Source of the DNA: Bacteroidota bacterium
GTDB lineage: Bacteria; Bacteroidota; Bacteroidia; Chitinophagales; Chitinophagaceae
NCBI GenBank assembly: GCA_030706685.1
Contig: JAUZOA010000016.1
Span: forward strand, 1-64,000
Length of the DNA stretch: 64,000 nucleotides
Direction of reading: 5' to 3'
The position numbers and the translations under genes are program-made. The notes beneath the pieces are model-generated. The model was given only the letters and a program-made list of their open reading frames with translations. It had not been told where the DNA came from and searched no databases. Shown in pieces: positions 27,535 to 34,541 of the stretch (within the stretch, counting starts at the first letter, position 1; every line of letters starts with the position of its first letter).

Positions 27535-28305
27535 TCAAAACTTCAAATGCCGCACGGTTAATCCATCATTGATTAATTGCATCAATGAATCAATACCGAT
27601 CTTCAAATGGCGTTCAACAAATGTTTCGGTTACCGCCTTGTCGCTTTGTTCTGTTTTAACTCCTTCAGGCACCATGGGCTGATCACTTACCAGCAGCAGG
27701 GCTCCTGTCGGTATCTTATTGTAAAAGCCTACGGTGAAAATAGTAGCCGTTTCCATATCAATGGCATAGGCCCGTATCTTTTGAAGGTATTCTTTAAAAT
27801 GCTCATCATGCTCCCATACCCGGCGATTGGTGGTATAAACGGTGCCGGTCCAGTAGTCAACACTATAATCGCGAATGGTCGTAGAAACGGCTTTTTGTAA
27901 AGCGAAAGCAGGCAATGCCGGCACTTCGGGAGGAAAATAATCATTCGATGTACCTTCTCCGCGTATCGCCGCGATAGGAAGTATAAGGTCGCCAAGCTTG
28001 TTTCTTTTTTTTAGCCCCCCGCATTTGCCCAGGAACAAAACAGCTTTTGGTTCAATAGCGGTCAGCAGGTCCATGACAGTAGCGGCGGTTGGGCTTCCCA
28101 TGCCAAAGTTGATGATAGTAATATCATCTGAGGTGGAGCATTGCATAGGCTTATCTTCTCCGATAACGGCAACTTTTTTCCACTCGGCAAACAAATGAAC
28201 ATAATTGCTGAAATTGGTCAGCAAAATGTATTTACCGAAATTTTCAAGCTTTTCGCCTGTATAACGGGGCAGCCAGTTTTGTACTATTTCTTCTTTTGTC
28301 TTCAT
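27535..28305 (-). CDS. amn: AMP nucleosidase
   Basis: This 256-residue enzyme of the phosphorylase-like superfamily hydrolyses AMP to adenine and ribose-5-phosphate. It begins MKTKEEIVQNWLPRYTG. The nucleoside-binding segments are INFGMGSPTAATVMDLL, VLFLGKCGGLKKRNKLGDLILPIAAIRGEGTS and AYAIDMETATIFTVGFYNKIPTGALLLVSD, where the ME-TA pair contacts the ribose. This short form without the regulatory N-terminal domain of E. coli Amn is the one common in Bacteroidota. Its start faces the HsdR-N gene across the repeat-bearing region 28306-28434. Confidence 0.92.
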   Translation of the reverse strand: MKTKEEIVQNWLPRYTGEKLENFGKYILLTNFSNYVHLFAEWKKVAVIGEDKPMQCSTSDDITIINFGMGSPTAATVMDLLTAIEPKAVLFLGKCGGLKKRNKLGDLILPIAAIRGEGTSNDYFPPEVPALPAFALQKAVSTTIRDYSVDYWTGTVYTTNRRVWEHDEHFKEYLQKIRAYAIDMETATIFTVGFYNKIPTGALLLVSDQPMVPEGVKTEQSDKAVTETFVERHLKIGIDSLMQLINDGLTVRHLKF

Positions 28306-28312
28306 GCTTTTA

Positions 28313-28400
28313 GGAAGTCCGGAAGTCAGGAGTTGGTAAGTCCGAAAGACATCTCCAATAGTTTGAAGGATCTTTCGGTCTTCCTGACTTTCGGACCTTA
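28313..28400. repeat. Quasi-palindromic 8-bp-unit array
   Basis: The left part has units such as GTCCGGAA, GTCAGGAG and GTCCGAAA. The right part has TTTCGGTC, TTCCTGAC and TTTCGGAC, which are reverse complements of the same units. It fills most of the 129-bp divergent gap between AMP nucleosidase and the HsdR-N gene and could fold as an imperfect hairpin on either strand. Confidence 0.7.
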
Positions 28401-28422
28401 TTTAAATAGCAATTTAATCATT

Positions 28423-28430
28423 TACTTTTG
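28423..28430 (+). promoter_or_regulatory. -7 box of the HsdR-N gene, leaderless geometry
   Basis: TACTTTTG ends four bases before the ATG at 28435, as at 12037-12044, so the transcript would start at or next to the start codon. The 14 bases TTTACTTTTGAAGC are shared with the TraB gene promoter at 21744-21757. Confidence 0.5.
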
Positions 28431-28434
28431 AAGC

Positions 28435-28872
28435 ATGTTGGTAATCAATTATCCTGAACCGGGATTCCGCATTAAAAAGGAAAAAGGCGTGGATTGGCTT
28501 TTTGACCCGATCCGGAAAAAATGGTTGCTGCTGACCCCCGAAGAATGGGTGCGGCAAAATTTTGTGCAATACCTTATACAGGTCAAAAATTACCCGGCCG
28601 CATTAATCGCTTTGGAAAAGGAACTTGGGCTGGGAGAATTAAAAAAAAGGTTTGATATACTGGTATATGACCGAAACCATCAACCGTGGATGATGATTGA
28701 GTGCAAAGAGATGAACGTCAAACTGGATGAAACAGTATTACAGCAGGTATTGCGATACAATATTTCCATACCTGTAAGGTTCCTGGTGATTACCAATGGC
28801 AACTATGCCCTGGGATGGGAAAAGGTAAATAACCAGCTGCAACCCGTGTCTGACCTGCCCTTGATTGATTGA
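28435..28872 (+). CDS. HsdR-N-like (HSDR_N_2) nuclease-fold protein
   Basis: This 145-residue stand-alone protein resembles the N-terminal domain of type I restriction HsdR subunits. The PD-(D/E)xK core is visible as RFDILVYDRNHQPWMMIECKE, with D in FDIL and E-x-K in ECK, followed by ETVLQQVLRYN and VRFLVITNGNYALGW. No HsdM, HsdS or helicase is nearby. Such single-domain proteins are common in Bacteroidota and their function is not established. Role in DNA cleavage or repair is only inferred from the fold. Confidence 0.85.
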   Translation: MLVINYPEPGFRIKKEKGVDWLFDPIRKKWLLLTPEEWVRQNFVQYLIQVKNYPAALIALEKELGLGELKKRFDILVYDRNHQPWMMIECKEMNVKLDETVLQQVLRYNISIPVRFLVITNGNYALGWEKVNNQLQPVSDLPLID

Positions 28873-28952
28873 GCGGAAACTCCTGATCTGCTCTTTTCCG
28901 AATGACTGTTAGCCATATTTGTTTTCGAAATGTGAAAAAACTCCTCATCCCC

Positions 28953-28983
28953 TTGGTCAACTAAGGAAACTTCGCCATCTTTG
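28953..28983 (+). promoter_or_regulatory. Promoter of the cysteine leader/operon
   Basis: TTG at 28953-28955 and CATCTTTG at 28976-28983 are separated by 20 bp. This is the Bacteroidota TTG / TAnnTTTG arrangement with one mismatch. The expected start site near 28990 would leave only about a dozen bases before the leader ATG at 29003. Confidence 0.6.
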
Positions 28984-29002
28984 TCCTGTTATTGTCAGTT
29001 TT

Positions 29003-29098
29003 ATGATCAAACAAACCATAATTATGCATTGTTGTTGTACTTGTTGTTGCAAACAACAGACAACAGCGGCTATTGTGGTGGACAATAGACAGCGATAA
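29003..29098 (+). CDS. Polycysteine leader peptide (attenuator)
   Basis: This 31-codon frame contains six Cys codons at residues 10-12 and 14-16 (HCCCTCCC) followed by a basic, polar tail. A second in-frame ATG at codon 8 would give a 24-residue version starting directly at MHCCC. It sits between a good promoter and an intrinsic terminator, 66 bp before a cysteine synthase gene. This is the classic arrangement of amino-acid attenuators such as trpL or hisL, with Cys as the sensed residue. Polycysteine short ORFs are known to act as cysteine-responsive attenuators in mycobacteria. I know of no equivalent in Bacteroidota. Function is inferred; codon content and position are directly seen. Confidence 0.82.
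   Translation: MIKQTIIMHCCCTCCCKQQTTAAIVVDNRQR
29042..29088 (+). promoter_or_regulatory. Candidate attenuator hairpins in the leader RNA
   Basis: The second run of Cys codons (TGTTGTT, 29042-29048) pairs exactly with AACAACA at 29052-29058 around a 3-base loop, so a ribosome paused there would melt it. A second hairpin pairs CTATTGT (29070-29076) with ACAATAG (29082-29088) and displays GGTGG in its loop. GGTGGA at 29077-29082 is complementary to TCCACC in the 5' arm of the terminator (29133-29138), giving a possible antiterminator. The switching order is inference. Confidence 0.5.
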
Positions 29099-29127
29099 AG
29101 AAGTTATATTATTTTCAATAATAAACG

Positions 29128-29153
29128 AAAGCTCCACCTTGTGGGGCTTTTTT
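29128..29153 (+). terminator. Intrinsic terminator before the cysteine operon
   Basis: A 10-bp stem pairs AAAGCTCCAC (29128-29137) with GTGGGGCTTT (29141-29150), with one G-U pair and the loop CTT. The U-run continues to 29153. It lies 10 bases upstream of the synthase ATG rather than after a gene, so its likely use is conditional termination. Confidence 0.88.
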
Positions 29154-29163
29154 AATTTATACT

Positions 29164-30102
29164 ATGATTGTAACAGATATAAAAGAAACCAATGCAGCAT
29201 TGCTTAAGAGGGTATATGAATTGGGAAAGCAGGTCGGGAATACCCCCTTATTACCTCTCCGGAAAATTTTCAGCAAAAAAGATGTTCAGTTGTATGCCAA
29301 GCAGGAATGGAAACAACTTTCCGGTAGTGTAAAATGCCGTCCCGCTTACCAGATCATCAAAGATGCTGTCGAAAACTATGAACTTGATGAAGATATTACC
29401 TTACTGGATGCAACAAGCGGGAACACCGGTATCGCATATGCAGCGATCGGCCAGGAACTGGGAATTAAAGTAGCCCTTTGTCTTCCTGAAAATGCATCCA
29501 AAGAGAGAAGAGAGATACTCCAATCTCTTGGTGCTGAAATAATTTTTACCTCAAAATTCGAAGGTACCGATGGCGCGCAGCAGGTAGCCAGGGAGCTGGC
29601 TTCAAAACACCCTGACAAATATTTTTATGCGGATCAATATAAAAATGAAAATAACTGGAAGGCGCATTATCATACGACAGCCGCAGAGATCTATAAGGAA
29701 TTGCCGGGTATTACTCATTTTGTAGCCGGGCTTGGAACTACAGGAACCTTTGTAGGTACCGGAAGGAGATTAAAAGAGTACAACCCATCGGTTCATCTTA
29801 CTTCTTTTCAGCCGGATTCAGCTCTTCACGCATTGGAAGGATGGAAGCATCTTGGAACAGCCATTGTTCCGGCTATTTATGACCCGTCGGTAGCCAATGA
29901 AAACCTTGAAGTGAGTACTGAAGAGGCCTATGAAGTTTTAAAAGATGTTTTGAGATACGAAGGCTTATTGCTCAGCCCGTCTTCCGCGGCGAATATAGCA
30001 GGAGCTATAAGGGTTGCTGAAAAGGTGGAGAAAGGAATTGTGGTAACTGTATTACCGGATAACGCGGATAAATACAGCGAGGTAATAAAAAGAATACTAT
30101 GA
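29164..30102 (+). CDS. cysM: CysM/CysK-family cysteine synthase
   Basis: This 312-residue PLP enzyme has the Schiff-base lysine K57 in SGSVKCRPA, the phosphate/substrate loop TSGNTG (84-89), and the glycine-rich GLGTTGTFVGTGRRL cofactor-phosphate loop. The residue after the lysine is Cys instead of the usual Asp of the SVKDR motif. The neighbouring JAMM peptidase and carrier/E1 genes mirror the actinobacterial cysM-cysO-mec set, where the synthase takes sulfide from the carrier thiocarboxylate and adds it to O-phosphoserine-derived aminoacrylate. The same substrate is inferred here, not shown. The operon appears controlled by the upstream Cys leader. The stop overlaps the next start by 4 bases. 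Confidence 0.88.
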   Translation: MIVTDIKETNAALLKRVYELGKQVGNTPLLPLRKIFSKKDVQLYAKQEWKQLSGSVKCRPAYQIIKDAVENYELDEDITLLDATSGNTGIAYAAIGQELGIKVALCLPENASKERREILQSLGAEIIFTSKFEGTDGAQQVARELASKHPDKYFYADQYKNENNWKAHYHTTAAEIYKELPGITHFVAGLGTTGTFVGTGRRLKEYNPSVHLTSFQPDSALHALEGWKHLGTAIVPAIYDPSVANENLEVSTEEAYEVLKDVLRYEGLLLSPSSAANIAGAIRVAEKVEKGIVVTVLPDNADKYSEVIKRIL

Positions 30103-30533
30103 CATATATTGAAGCTGCAGTAATTAAAATGATGACGGAAGATGCGATCCATACATTCCCGGATGAATGTTGCGGGTTTTTGTTTGGTAAGGAAACGAAC
30201 GAAGAACGCGTTATCCTGCAGACAGCGGCAGTTAATAATGCCAAAGAAGGGGATAAACGAAGGAGATTTGAAATAAAGCCTAAGGATTACCTGGAGGCGG
30301 AACGATATGCTGACGAACAGGGATGGCTGTTACTCGGAGTTTATCATTCGCACCCTAATCACCCGGCTATTCCGTCCGAGCATGACCGGCTGGCCGCGCA
30401 ACCCTATTTTTCTTATATAATCCTGTCCGTTATCAATAAAGAATATGCCGGCCTTCGTTCCTGGCGATTGAACGATGAGCAGCAATTTGAAGAAGAAAAA
30501 ATTTATGATCATCAATTAACTTTAAAAAAATAA
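30099..30533 (+). CDS. M67-family JAMM metallopeptidase (Mec-like)
   Basis: This 144-residue protein has a complete JAMM zinc motif: E23 in PDECCGFL, then H83-x-H85-P and S93-x-x-D96 within YHSHPNHPAIPSEHD. In mycobacteria Mec removes the new cysteine from the C-terminus of CysO. Placement between a CysM-like enzyme and a CysO-like carrier supports the same job here. A second possible role is to cut the carrier from the downstream fusion after its internal Gly-Gly (see the next gene). It starts inside the synthase gene (ATGA) and ends 4 bases before the fusion gene. Confidence 0.88.
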   Translation: MTYIEAAVIKMMTEDAIHTFPDECCGFLFGKETNEERVILQTAAVNNAKEGDKRRRFEIKPKDYLEAERYADEQGWLLLGVYHSHPNHPAIPSEHDRLAAQPYFSYIILSVINKEYAGLRSWRLNDEQQFEEEKIYDHQLTLKK

Positions 30534-30537
30534 AAGC

Positions 30538-32004
30538 ATGGCTACAGTTATTATTCCCACTCCATTAAGAAAATTCACCAACAATACTCCCAGGCTGGAG
30601 ATAAAAGCGGGGAATGTGAAAGAAGTTCTCCATGATCTTTCCCTGAATTTTCCAGAATTAAAAAAACACCTGCTGGATGAAAAAGGCAGTATCCGCTCAT
30701 TTGTCAACATCTTTGTAGGTGATGATGATATACGCAACCTGCAGCAGGAGCAAACAGAAGTAAAAGAAAATACAGTAATCAGTATCGTACCTGCCATAGC
30801 AGGCGGGGCGCCTCCAACCTCCCCGGAGGGGGGGCTTAGCAGCACTACTAAAGACGAAATCTTATTCTCAAAGGAAGAATTGGCCCGTTACAACCGCCAT
30901 ATCATTATACCGGGTTTTGGTATAGAGGCTCAGCAGAAATTAAAAGCTGCTAAAGTATTGGTTATTGGTTCGGGTGGCCTGGGCAGCCCTGTGCTGCTAT
31001 ACCTGGCAGCAGCCGGGGTAGGTACCCTGGGGATTGTCGATTTTGATGTGGTGGATGACAGCAACCTGCAAAGACAAGTATTGTTTGGTGTGGATGAGGT
31101 AGGCGTATTAAAAGTAAATGCTGCTAAGAAACGTTTGCAGGCATTGAATCCCTATATCGAAATAGTTGTTCATAGTACGCAGCTTACGTCAAAGAATGCG
31201 CTGGAGATTTTGAAAGACTATGATGTGATCGCAGATGGTACGGATAACTTTCCGACAAGATACTTAGTTAATGATGCATCCATATTGCTGGATAAGCCTA
31301 ATGTATATGCTTCCATTTTCCAGTTTGAAGGGCAGGTTTCCGTATTCAATTACAAAAATGAGAAAGGGGAGCCGGGGCCTAACTATCGCGACCTGTACCC
31401 AACTCCACCGCCACCGGGCCTGGTGCCAAGCTGTGCGGAAGGAGGTGTGCTTGGCGTATTGCCCGGTATCATCGGCAGTTTGCAGGCATTGGAAGTGATT
31501 AAAGTAATAACGGGTGTGGGCGAGCCATTGAGCGGGAAATTCTTCACCTTTGATGCCCTGACATTTGAAACAAGAACGTTCAATATCAGGCGTAACCGGG
31601 ACAACCCTCTGAATGGCGATAACCCCACTATTACCGCATTGATAGATTACGAACAATTCTGTGGAGTAAAAGCGGTAGAAACACCTATAAAAGAAATTAC
31701 GGCTAAAGAATTATATGACTGGCAGGTGAGAGGAGAAAAATTTCAACTCATTGATGTGCGTGAGCCTTTGGAATATGATATCGTGAATATCGGGGCCGAG
31801 CTGGTGCCATTAGCCACTGTTTCGGGTTATGCAGACAATATTTTCCGGGATAAAAAAGTGGTGGTGCATTGCAAAGTAGGCGGTCGCAGCGCAAAAGCTA
31901 TCCGGGAACTGGAAGAAAAATTTGGGTTTGATAATCTTTATAACCTCAAAGGTGGTATACTGGCTTATATCGATGAAGTGAGGCCTGAACTGACGAAATA
32001 CTAA
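30538..32004 (+). CDS. Sulfur-carrier :: E1-like adenylyltransferase :: rhodanese fusion
   Basis: Three parts are fused in 488 residues. Residues 1-90 are a ThiS/MoaD/CysO-type beta-grasp carrier ending IVPAIAGG, with the Gly-Gly at 89-90. A short low-complexity linker follows. Residues about 108-365 are a MoeB/ThiF E1-like domain with VIGSGGLGSP for ATP, the QRQVLF loop, ADGTDNF and a probable acceptor Cys in PSCAEGGVLG. Residues about 385-488 are a rhodanese with active Cys in VHCKVGGRS. MoeZ-type E1-rhodanese fusions are well known. The carrier in cis at the N-terminus is the odd part, since its Gly-Gly must be a free C-terminus to be adenylated. Confidence 0.92.
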   Translation: MATVIIPTPLRKFTNNTPRLEIKAGNVKEVLHDLSLNFPELKKHLLDEKGSIRSFVNIFVGDDDIRNLQQEQTEVKENTVISIVPAIAGGAPPTSPEGGLSSTTKDEILFSKEELARYNRHIIIPGFGIEAQQKLKAAKVLVIGSGGLGSPVLLYLAAAGVGTLGIVDFDVVDDSNLQRQVLFGVDEVGVLKVNAAKKRLQALNPYIEIVVHSTQLTSKNALEILKDYDVIADGTDNFPTRYLVNDASILLDKPNVYASIFQFEGQVSVFNYKNEKGEPGPNYRDLYPTPPPPGLVPSCAEGGVLGVLPGIIGSLQALEVIKVITGVGEPLSGKFFTFDALTFETRTFNIRRNRDNPLNGDNPTITALIDYEQFCGVKAVETPIKEITAKELYDWQVRGEKFQLIDVREPLEYDIVNIGAELVPLATVSGYADNIFRDKKVVVHCKVGGRSAKAIRELEEKFGFDNLYNLKGGILAYIDEVRPELTKY

Positions 32005-32029
32005 GCCCGGATCATTAATAGAATAGTTT

Positions 32030-32080
32030 GTTACCAGTTGCAGGTTACCGGTAGCCAATAGGCTGCAACTGGTAACATTA
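32030..32080. repeat. Heptad array folding into a 14-bp perfect hairpin
   Basis: Units GTTACCA, GTTGCAG, GTTACCG and GTAGCCA are followed by the reverse-oriented ATAGGCT, GCAACTG and GTAACAT. GTTACCAGTTGCAG is exactly complementary to CTGCAACTGGTAAC. It fills the gap between the convergent E1 fusion and LolA-like genes and could serve as a terminator, but there is no strong U-run. Confidence 0.75.
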
Positions 32081-32791
32081 TTAGGGTTTATCAAAAATCT
32101 TTTCGTCTATTGTCACGTCGAGTGTGATGGCATCAAATTTTATTGACTGGAATTCTTCACCGTTAATCTTTTGCACCCGGTTCATGAAAAATTTCGCGCC
32201 ACCAAAATCTTTTGGTTCGGAGACCCATGTTTCGATAGTTACGGTTTGTCCCTGTATCTCACGCTCCGATTCCGATTTGATGATTGAATAATCGGAAGTT
32301 TTGATGTAATAAATGGTTGGCTTTCCATCATCTTTACTTGTTAGTTTGACTTTAAACGCTTTTTCCCCGTTTACGTCTTCTTGTCCCTGTAATTCTGCCT
32401 GGCTTCCGCGGGCTTTATAATCCATGAGAGGGGTGGCCAGCATGCTTTGTTGCTTCAGGTCCGCCAGGTCCAGGCCTGTCGCATCGGTAGGAGTGGTAGC
32501 GCCCGCGAACGGATTTTGTATCCAGCCTTTGCCATCTTTATAACAACGTATAACCTGGCTGCCCATTACTTCCACATCCGTACGTGTCGCTTTGCCATTA
32601 ATGATCTGTATGGTGATGGGCAGGTCCATACCTTGTGTAGTAACGGTACCGGTCATTTTAACCGTTTTTATTTTATTGAAAGCTTCCAGCCCGCCGAGAT
32701 TGGCCGAACATTTCTGGATCACTTCATCCACAGTCTGTGCCCCGGCTGAAAGGATGGTAAATCCCAATAAGAAGAAAAGCAGTTTTTTCAT
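32081..32791 (-). CDS. LolA-like periplasmic lipoprotein-carrier fold protein, copy 1
   Basis: This 236-residue protein has a signal peptide (MKKLLFFLLGFTILSAGAQ). A half-barrel-like pattern follows: VDEVIQKCSANLGGLEAFNKIKTVKMTGTVTTQ, then KATRTDVEVMGSQVIRCYKDGKGWIQNPF and YYIKTSDYSIIKSESEREIQG. This is the pattern of the outer-membrane lipoprotein-sorting (LolA/LolB-like) superfamily used in Bacteroidota annotations. It is about half identical by eye to the gene at 32918-33631 in the same orientation, so the two arose by tandem duplication. Cargo is unknown. Confidence 0.75.
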   Translation of the reverse strand: MKKLLFFLLGFTILSAGAQTVDEVIQKCSANLGGLEAFNKIKTVKMTGTVTTQGMDLPITIQIINGKATRTDVEVMGSQVIRCYKDGKGWIQNPFAGATTPTDATGLDLADLKQQSMLATPLMDYKARGSQAELQGQEDVNGEKAFKVKLTSKDDGKPTIYYIKTSDYSIIKSESEREIQGQTVTIETWVSEPKDFGGAKFFMNRVQKINGEEFQSIKFDAITLDVTIDEKIFDKP

Positions 32792-32874
32792 GATGTAAAA
32801 TTTGAGGAACGAATGTAAGGGAAAAGTTTGGGATGAACGATGATGTACCGGAGTTGTTGCAAAGCGCCGGGTTG

Positions 32875-32914
32875 TTCCCGGTTCCCGGTAACTTGTAAAC
32901 GGTAAGCGGTAACA
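32875..32914. repeat. Heptad array (CGGTAAC type)
   Basis: Consecutive 7-bp units CGGTTCC, CGGTAAC, TTGTAAA, CGGTAAG and CGGTAAC end four bases before the stop codon of the second LolA-like gene. The unit is related to the array at 32030-32080. Confidence 0.65.
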
Positions 32915-32917
32915 GTA

Positions 32918-33631
32918 TCATTTCGGCATATCAAATATCTTTTCGTCAATGGGAACGTTCAGTTCGATAGTGCTGAATTTTGTGGTTTGAAATATTTCGC
33001 CGTTCATTTTTTGCATCCGGGTCATAAAGAATTTAGCGCCATTGATCTCTTTGAGATCGGAATACAATACTTCAAGCGTAGCTGTTTGTCCATTGATCTC
33101 CCGCCCGGTGGATGTTTTTATCAATGTATAGTCATCTGTTTTGATATAATAATAAGTGGTCCTGCCATCATCCTTGTTGATTAATTTAATTTTAAAGGCT
33201 TTGACACCTTCCGTGTCTTCCTGGCCAGCCAATTCTACCTGGTGACCACGGGATTTGTAATCCATTAACGGAGAAGCCAGCCGGCATTGTGGCCTGAAGT
33301 CATTCAATTCTGTTGTGGTAGCTTCCCTGGGTACTGGCGATCCTCCAAAAGGACTTTGGGTCCAGCCTTTGCCATTATTATAGACACGGATAACGGAGGT
33401 GCCTGAAAAGTCGAGGTCGGTACGGCATGCTTTGTCATTGATAACCCGGATAGTCATTGGCAGGTCATTTCCCTGGGCAGAAAATGTGCCACTCATTTTT
33501 GCCGTTTTGATTTTAGTAAAGGCTTCGAGCCCGCCGAGATTGGCTGCATATTTCTGGATCACTTCATCCACGGTTTGCGCCCCGGCAGAAAGGAAGGCGA
33601 ATCCAAGAAAAATGAAAAACAATTTTTTCAT
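32918..33631 (-). CDS. LolA-like periplasmic lipoprotein-carrier fold protein, copy 2
   Basis: This 237-residue paralogue of the protein at 32081-32791 has the same leader (MKKLFFIFLGFAFLSAGAQ) and block order: VDEVIQKYAANLGGLEAFTKIKTAKMSGTFSAQ, then ACRTDLDFSGTSVIRVYNNGKGWTQSPF and YYIKTDDYTLIKTSTGREINGQ. The Cys of copy 1 in QKCSAN is Tyr here. The 126-bp gap between the copies carries the heptad array at 32875-32914. Both probably act in the periplasm; the partition of roles is unknown. Confidence 0.75.
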   Translation of the reverse strand: MKKLFFIFLGFAFLSAGAQTVDEVIQKYAANLGGLEAFTKIKTAKMSGTFSAQGNDLPMTIRVINDKACRTDLDFSGTSVIRVYNNGKGWTQSPFGGSPVPREATTTELNDFRPQCRLASPLMDYKSRGHQVELAGQEDTEGVKAFKIKLINKDDGRTTYYYIKTDDYTLIKTSTGREINGQTATLEVLYSDLKEINGAKFFMTRMQKMNGEIFQTTKFSTIELNVPIDEKIFDMPK

Positions 33632-33730
33632 GACTAAAATTTTGAAGGATGAATGTAAGAAAGTTTTTGGGTGGAAAAGATTGTATTTAATTTGAAAGGG
33701 AGTATGTAATGATTGCTATGCAAACCTGGT

Positions 33731-34450
33731 TTACATCAACTGCCTCTTATACAATTGCACTACATTCTCCAATCCAAGATAAATCGCATCGCAGATCAAG
33801 GCATGGCCGATACTTACTTCATCCAGCCAGGGAATATTTTCTTTGAAGTATTTTAAATTTTTCAGATCAAGATCATGCCCCGCATTCAAGCCCAATCCAA
33901 GTTCTTTTGCTTTTTTAGCAGCTGCAATATAGGGTTCTATTGCCTTTTGCCTGTTGCCCATTGCATATTGTTTCGCATATCCTTCCGTATAAAGTTCTAT
34001 CCTGTCTGTTCCGGTCTCAGCAGCGCCTTCCACCATTTTGATGTCCGGATCGACAAAAATGCTGACCCGGATACCGGCACCTTTAAAAACTTTAATCTTT
34101 TCGACTAAATATTCTTTATTCTTAACAGTATCCCAGCCATGGTCGGAAGTTAATTGGCCCAGCACATCGGGCACCAGTGTCACCTGGTCGGGCTTTGTTT
34201 CCAATACAAGGTCAACAAATTTTTGTTCAGTACAATTCCCCTCTATATTGAATTCTGTGGTAATAATCTTTTTGATTTCCCTTACATCATTGTAGCGGAT
34301 ATGTCTTTCATCCGGGCGGGGATGAACCGTTATACCGTCTGCGCCGAATCGCTGAACATCTATCGCGGCTTTTACCAGGTCCGGGTTGTTGCCACCTCTT
34401 GAATTGCGGAGAGTAGCTATTTTATTGATATTAACCGAAAGCTTTGTCAA
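33731..34450 (-). CDS. pdxJ: Pyridoxine 5'-phosphate synthase
   Basis: This 239-residue TIM-barrel enzyme condenses 1-deoxyxylulose-5-phosphate with 3-amino-1-hydroxyacetone-1-phosphate to give pyridoxine phosphate. It begins MTKLSVNINKIATLRNSRGG. Segments include DGITVHPRPDERHIR, NIEGNCTEQ, VSIFVDPD, TDRIELYTEGYA, LGLNAGHDLDL and EVSIGHALICDAIYLGL. The DXP-dependent B6 route is therefore present. The gene appears monocistronic. Confidence 0.95.
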   Translation of the reverse strand: MTKLSVNINKIATLRNSRGGNNPDLVKAAIDVQRFGADGITVHPRPDERHIRYNDVREIKKIITTEFNIEGNCTEQKFVDLVLETKPDQVTLVPDVLGQLTSDHGWDTVKNKEYLVEKIKVFKGAGIRVSIFVDPDIKMVEGAAETGTDRIELYTEGYAKQYAMGNRQKAIEPYIAAAKKAKELGLGLNAGHDLDLKNLKYFKENIPWLDEVSIGHALICDAIYLGLENVVQLYKRQLM

Positions 34451-34497
34451 GATAAAATGATTAAAGGTTTAAATTGGAAGAGCTTGTAAATTTACCA

Positions 34498-34541
34498 AAC
34501 TCACACATAATTCAGAATTCACGCTCACCACTCACAATTCC
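34498..34541. repeat. Short heptad-like array over a gene 3' end
   Basis: Units close to CATAATT, CAGAATT, CACGCTC, ACCACTC and ACAATTC follow one another and overlap the last codons and stop (34532-34534) of the DUF2452 gene. Similar direct CACAATT repeats recur at gene ends in many Bacteroidota. Confidence 0.5.

Noticed and set aside
29128-29153. Terminator of the HsdR-N gene at 28435-28872
   Set aside because: It is more than 250 bp past that gene, after a new promoter and leader ORF, and directly before the synthase start.
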